Shown here one piece after another: positions 61,623-64,000 of a DNA stretch of 64,000 bases. The DNA lies in the NCBI RefSeq assembly GCF_003240585.1, contig NZ_PCDP01000036.1, forward strand, positions 62,001 through 126,000. Direction: 5' to 3'. Positions within the stretch are counted from its first letter, which is position 1; every line of letters begins with the position of its first letter. The notes beneath the pieces are model-generated. The model saw nothing but the letters and a program-made list of their open reading frames with translations. It was not told the origin of the DNA and ran no database searches. The position numbers were made by a program, and so were the translations under genes. The DNA comes from Arminella tubonensis (lineage in GTDB: Bacteria > Pseudomonadota > Alphaproteobacteria > Rhizobiales > Rhizobiaceae).

Positions 61623-61638
61623 TGTGTATCAGTACACA
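61623..61638. promoter_or_regulatory. Inverted repeat, candidate operator of the mobile mystery pair
   Basis: TGTGTA and TACACA are perfect arms around TCAG, 37 bp upstream of the mobile mystery A start. Placement within the AT-rich promoter region fits autoregulation by the XRE protein. Confidence 0.5.
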
Positions 61639-61726
61639 GGCTGATCATCAATACGCATGATTCAAACTCTAGTGTGATCATTGGAGTTATTATATCAGCC
61701 TATGGTATGTAGATTGCGTATAAGAT

Positions 61727-61744
61727 ATCAGACTGTAATCTGAT
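61727..61744. promoter_or_regulatory. Second inverted repeat in the AT-rich gap
   Basis: ATCAGA and TCTGAT are perfect arms around CTGTAA, about 55 bp before the next plus-strand frame. Function unknown. Confidence 0.35.
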
Positions 61745-61798
61745 TATTGGATTCGGGGAGAAACATACCTGCATTGTTTCTTCGCTCCGACCGTCTCG

Positions 61799-62167
61799 AT
61801 GACTTCACGACTGACCCCCGAGATTGCTGCCGCCATGAAAACGGGCGGTCTCGGCACGCGATGGCCGCGCCCGACGACCCAGCGACGCGTCATGCCATCC
61901 GGCGAACATCCGGGCTGCCATATCAATTCGATGACGGCACATTGCATCTTGCCGTTCGTCGAAGTCTGCCTGGTCGGCGGTGCCCTCTATCTCGATGTGA
62001 TGAGCCATTTCGTGGAGCTGTTCCGTGAAGACGGCTTTGTGACCGGGAGCGCGCCTGTAACGGAAATCTGCGGGCCGTTCGGCATCATGCGAAAGCAGCT
62101 GGCCGCCTGGCTGAACAGACCTCTGCCTGCACCCGGCGACGAGGTGGGTGCCGGCCGGAGCCGGTGA
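61799..62167 (+). CDS. Hypothetical protein, possible remnant
   Basis: This 122-residue frame has a hydrophobic middle (HCILPFVEVCLVGGALYLDVM) and FVELFREDGFV. I do not recognise a family. It lies about 100 bp upstream of the ParB-like gene in the same direction. A start downstream at 61892 is also possible. No clear ribosome-binding site supports it. Confidence 0.3.
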   Translation: MTSRLTPEIAAAMKTGGLGTRWPRPTTQRRVMPSGEHPGCHINSMTAHCILPFVEVCLVGGALYLDVMSHFVELFREDGFVTGSAPVTEICGPFGIMRKQLAAWLNRPLPAPGDEVGAGRSR

Positions 62168-62267
62168 TGGTGGGGGGTGTGGTTGGAGGGAGAGGGGGGA
62201 GGGGGTGTTTGTGGCGGGTTGAGGTCGTCGGAGAGAGGCTCCGGCCAATCCGCCACGGAGAAACGAC

Positions 62268-64000
62268 ATGGCACAGGCCATCCAGAAAATCACGCTCAAC
62301 ACAGGGCGCGACGTCCCCTTCAACAAGCTCGTTCTCAGCCAGCAGAACGTGCGCAAGACCAAGGCGGGCGTCTCGATCGAGGAGCTTGCCGAGGATATCG
62401 CCCATCGCGGGCTTCTGACCAGTCTCAACGTCCGCGCTGAAGTCGATGCCGACGGCAACGAGACCGGCATCTACCGTATTCCGGCGGGCGGCCGCCGCTA
62501 CCGCGCGCTCGAATTGCTGGTCAACCAGAAGAAGCTGTCGAAGACGGCAGCCGTTCCCTGCATCGTCAGCAAGGGCGACACTCTCGAAGTAGAGGATTCG
62601 CTGGCCGAAAACGTCAAGCGCGTCGATCTGCACCCACTAGACGAGTTTCGAGCCATCATGACGCTTCGCGAACAGGGGCTCGATGAAGAAGAGATCGCCG
62701 CCCGCTTCCATATGTCGGTGGCAACGGTGAAGCAGCGCCTGCGGCTGGCTTCGGTCTCGCCGCGTCTCCTCGAGCTCTACGCCAATGACGATATGAAGCT
62801 CGGCCAGGTCATGGCATTCTCGATCACCAATGATCATGTTCGCCAGGAGCAGGTCTGGGACACGATCTCGCGATCGCATAATCAGGACGCCTATTATATC
62901 CGGCGGATGCTGACCGAAACCGCGGTCCGCGCCTCAGATCGCCGCGCCGTCTATGTCGGCATCGACGTCTATGAGGCAGCCGGCGGTGTCGTGATGCGCG
63001 ACCTGTTCGAACAGGACAATGGCGGATGGCTGCAGGATCCGGCGCTGCTCGAACAGCTCGTACTCGAAAAGCTGACAACCGACGCCGAAACGCTGAAGGC
63101 CGACGAGGGTTGGAAGTGGGTCGAGGCCGCGTTCGACTTCTCCTACGGCCATACCTCCGGTCTTCGCCGATTCTACGGCGAACGTGCCGAATACACCGAC
63201 GAAGAGCTTGCACGTTATGATGCGCTGAAGGCGGAATACGTCAGGCTCGACGCGGAATACGCCGAGGCGGAGGACCAGTCCGAGGAAACCGAGGCCCGGC
63301 TTGAGGAACTCGGCGGCGAGCTGGATGCCCTCAACGACCGGCCCTACGTCTTCGACGCGGAAGAAGTCTCCCGCGGTGGCGCCTTCATCTCGCTTGCCGC
63401 CAATGGCGAGCCGAAGATCGAACGCGGTTTCGTCCGGCCGGAAGACGAACCCGTCGCCGAGCCGAACGGCGTCGATGCCGATGACGGCGACAGTGATGGT
63501 GAAGGCGAGACTGACACTGCTGCGCCTGCCGCGAACGGCGGCATCTCGGTCAACGGCAAGCCTGTCGGCGTCGAAGAACCGGAAGAAGACGACGGCAAGG
63601 TTCGTCCGCTTTCCGATCGCATCATCGAGGATCTGACGGCCGCCCGCACCGTCGCGCTCCGCAATGCTCTGGCCAATGACCCGATGATGGCCTTCATCGC
63701 CGCTCTGCATGTCGCGGTCCTGAAGATCTTCTACAGATACGGGGCTGACTCGTGCCTGGAGATCACGCTCCAGCACACCGCGTTCAGCCAGACGCAGGGG
63801 CTCGGCGATACGGTCTGGGCAAAGGAGATCGAACAGCGGCAGGAATCCTGGGGCTATGACCTTCCCGGCAACGCCGACGAGGTCTGGAACTATCTGATCG
63901 CGCTCGACCAGGATAGCCGCATGGCACTGTTTGCCCATTGCGTCTCATTGTCGGTGAACACAACCGTGCAAGCGTGGAACCGGCGGACGAAGGAAACGGC
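62268..64000 (+). CDS. Large ParB-like protein (rhizobial plasmid type), incomplete
   Basis: The frame opens at the ATG at 62268 (MAQAIQKITLNTG, preceded by GGAGAAACGAC) and stays open for 577 codons to the window end. The ParB N-terminal domain is clear: VPFNKLVLSQQNVRKTKAG, IYRIPAGGRRYRALELL, VEDSLAENVKRVDLHPLDEF; a helix-turn-helix follows (EEEIAARFHMSVATVKQRLRLA). An acidic, low-complexity linker (DADDGDSDGEGETD) lies around residues 405-450. Family members on rhizobial plasmids have around 700 residues and unknown roles; they are not the RepB partner. Confidence 0.9.
   Translation, partial: MAQAIQKITLNTGRDVPFNKLVLSQQNVRKTKAGVSIEELAEDIAHRGLLTSLNVRAEVDADGNETGIYRIPAGGRRYRALELLVNQKKLSKTAAVPCIVSKGDTLEVEDSLAENVKRVDLHPLDEFRAIMTLREQGLDEEEIAARFHMSVATVKQRLRLASVSPRLLELYANDDMKLGQVMAFSITNDHVRQEQVWDTISRSHNQDAYYIRRMLTETAVRASDRRAVYVGIDVYEAAGGVVMRDLFEQDNGGWLQDPALLEQLVLEKLTTDAETLKADEGWKWVEAAFDFSYGHTSGLRRFYGERAEYTDEELARYDALKAEYVRLDAEYAEAEDQSEETEARLEELGGELDALNDRPYVFDAEEVSRGGAFISLAANGEPKIERGFVRPEDEPVAEPNGVDADDGDSDGEGETDTAAPAANGGISVNGKPVGVEEPEEDDGKVRPLSDRIIEDLTAARTVALRNALANDPMMAFIAALHVAVLKIFYRYGADSCLEITLQHTAFSQTQGLGDTVWAKEIEQRQESWGYDLPGNADEVWNYLIALDQDSRMALFAHCVSLSVNTTVQAWNRRTKET

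Overview
The window looks like part of a large Rhizobiaceae plasmid (Rhizobium, Agrobacterium or Sinorhizobium type). The evidence is a complete repABC replication and partition operon, a virB-type type IV secretion (T4SS) operon, two glycerol-phosphate/sugar-type ABC transporter operons with alpha-proteobacterial gene style, an RHE_PE00001-type DUF1612 protein and a large rhizobial-plasmid ParB-like protein cut off by the window end. No rRNA, tRNA or CRISPR array was seen.

Layout. 73-6489: minus-strand sugar-type ABC importer with an endonuclease/exonuclease/phosphatase-fold hydrolase and an RpiR regulator; the regulator start overlaps a truncated valS 5' end. 6530-9750: a scrap zone with a resolvase/DUF6118 hybrid, an NTF2-like gene and a 5'-truncated group II intron whose reverse transcriptase carries a pentanucleotide expansion in its catalytic loop. 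9770-19893: virB11 to virB1 on the minus strand, with an EexN-type entry-exclusion lipoprotein inserted and a TrbM-like secreted protein at the head; a winged-helix regulator is divergent. No relaxase or VirD4 lies in the window. 21026-24606: repA-repB-ctRNA-repC. 25172-26517: remains of an IS21 istA and of a second repC. 26547-31325: hydrolase, broken diguanylate cyclase, DUF4238-like protein, tyrosine recombinase and VapBC-type toxin-antitoxin.

31401-42196 is a defence island: a DUF1612 protein; a compact ABC-three-component (ABC-3C) operon of a DUF4297/Cap4-type nuclease, a middle component and a zinc-containing SMC-like ATPase; a broken ATPase joined to the C-terminal half of a SAVED domain; a DUF2235 hydrolase; a Septu-like ATPase plus HNH pair; and a further HNH protein with an unrecognised C-terminal region.

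42762-57774 holds lrgAB and then a long plus-strand catabolic cluster: ABC importer, PfkB kinase, SDR dehydrogenase, HAD phosphatase, a TIM-barrel/AAA+/Fis regulator, separate genes for the two halves of the plant Tm-1 architecture, a flavoprotein and a GlcG/HbpS-type protein. The substrate is not known to me; the enzyme set suggests uptake, phosphorylation, oxidation and dephosphorylation of a polyol or sugar. The rest (57869-64000) carries a frameshifted mobilization-type small gene, a NYN-domain protein, a cold shock protein, a RelE-like toxin facing an XRE protein convergently, the mobile mystery protein A/B pair (XRE plus Fic) and the ParB-like gene.
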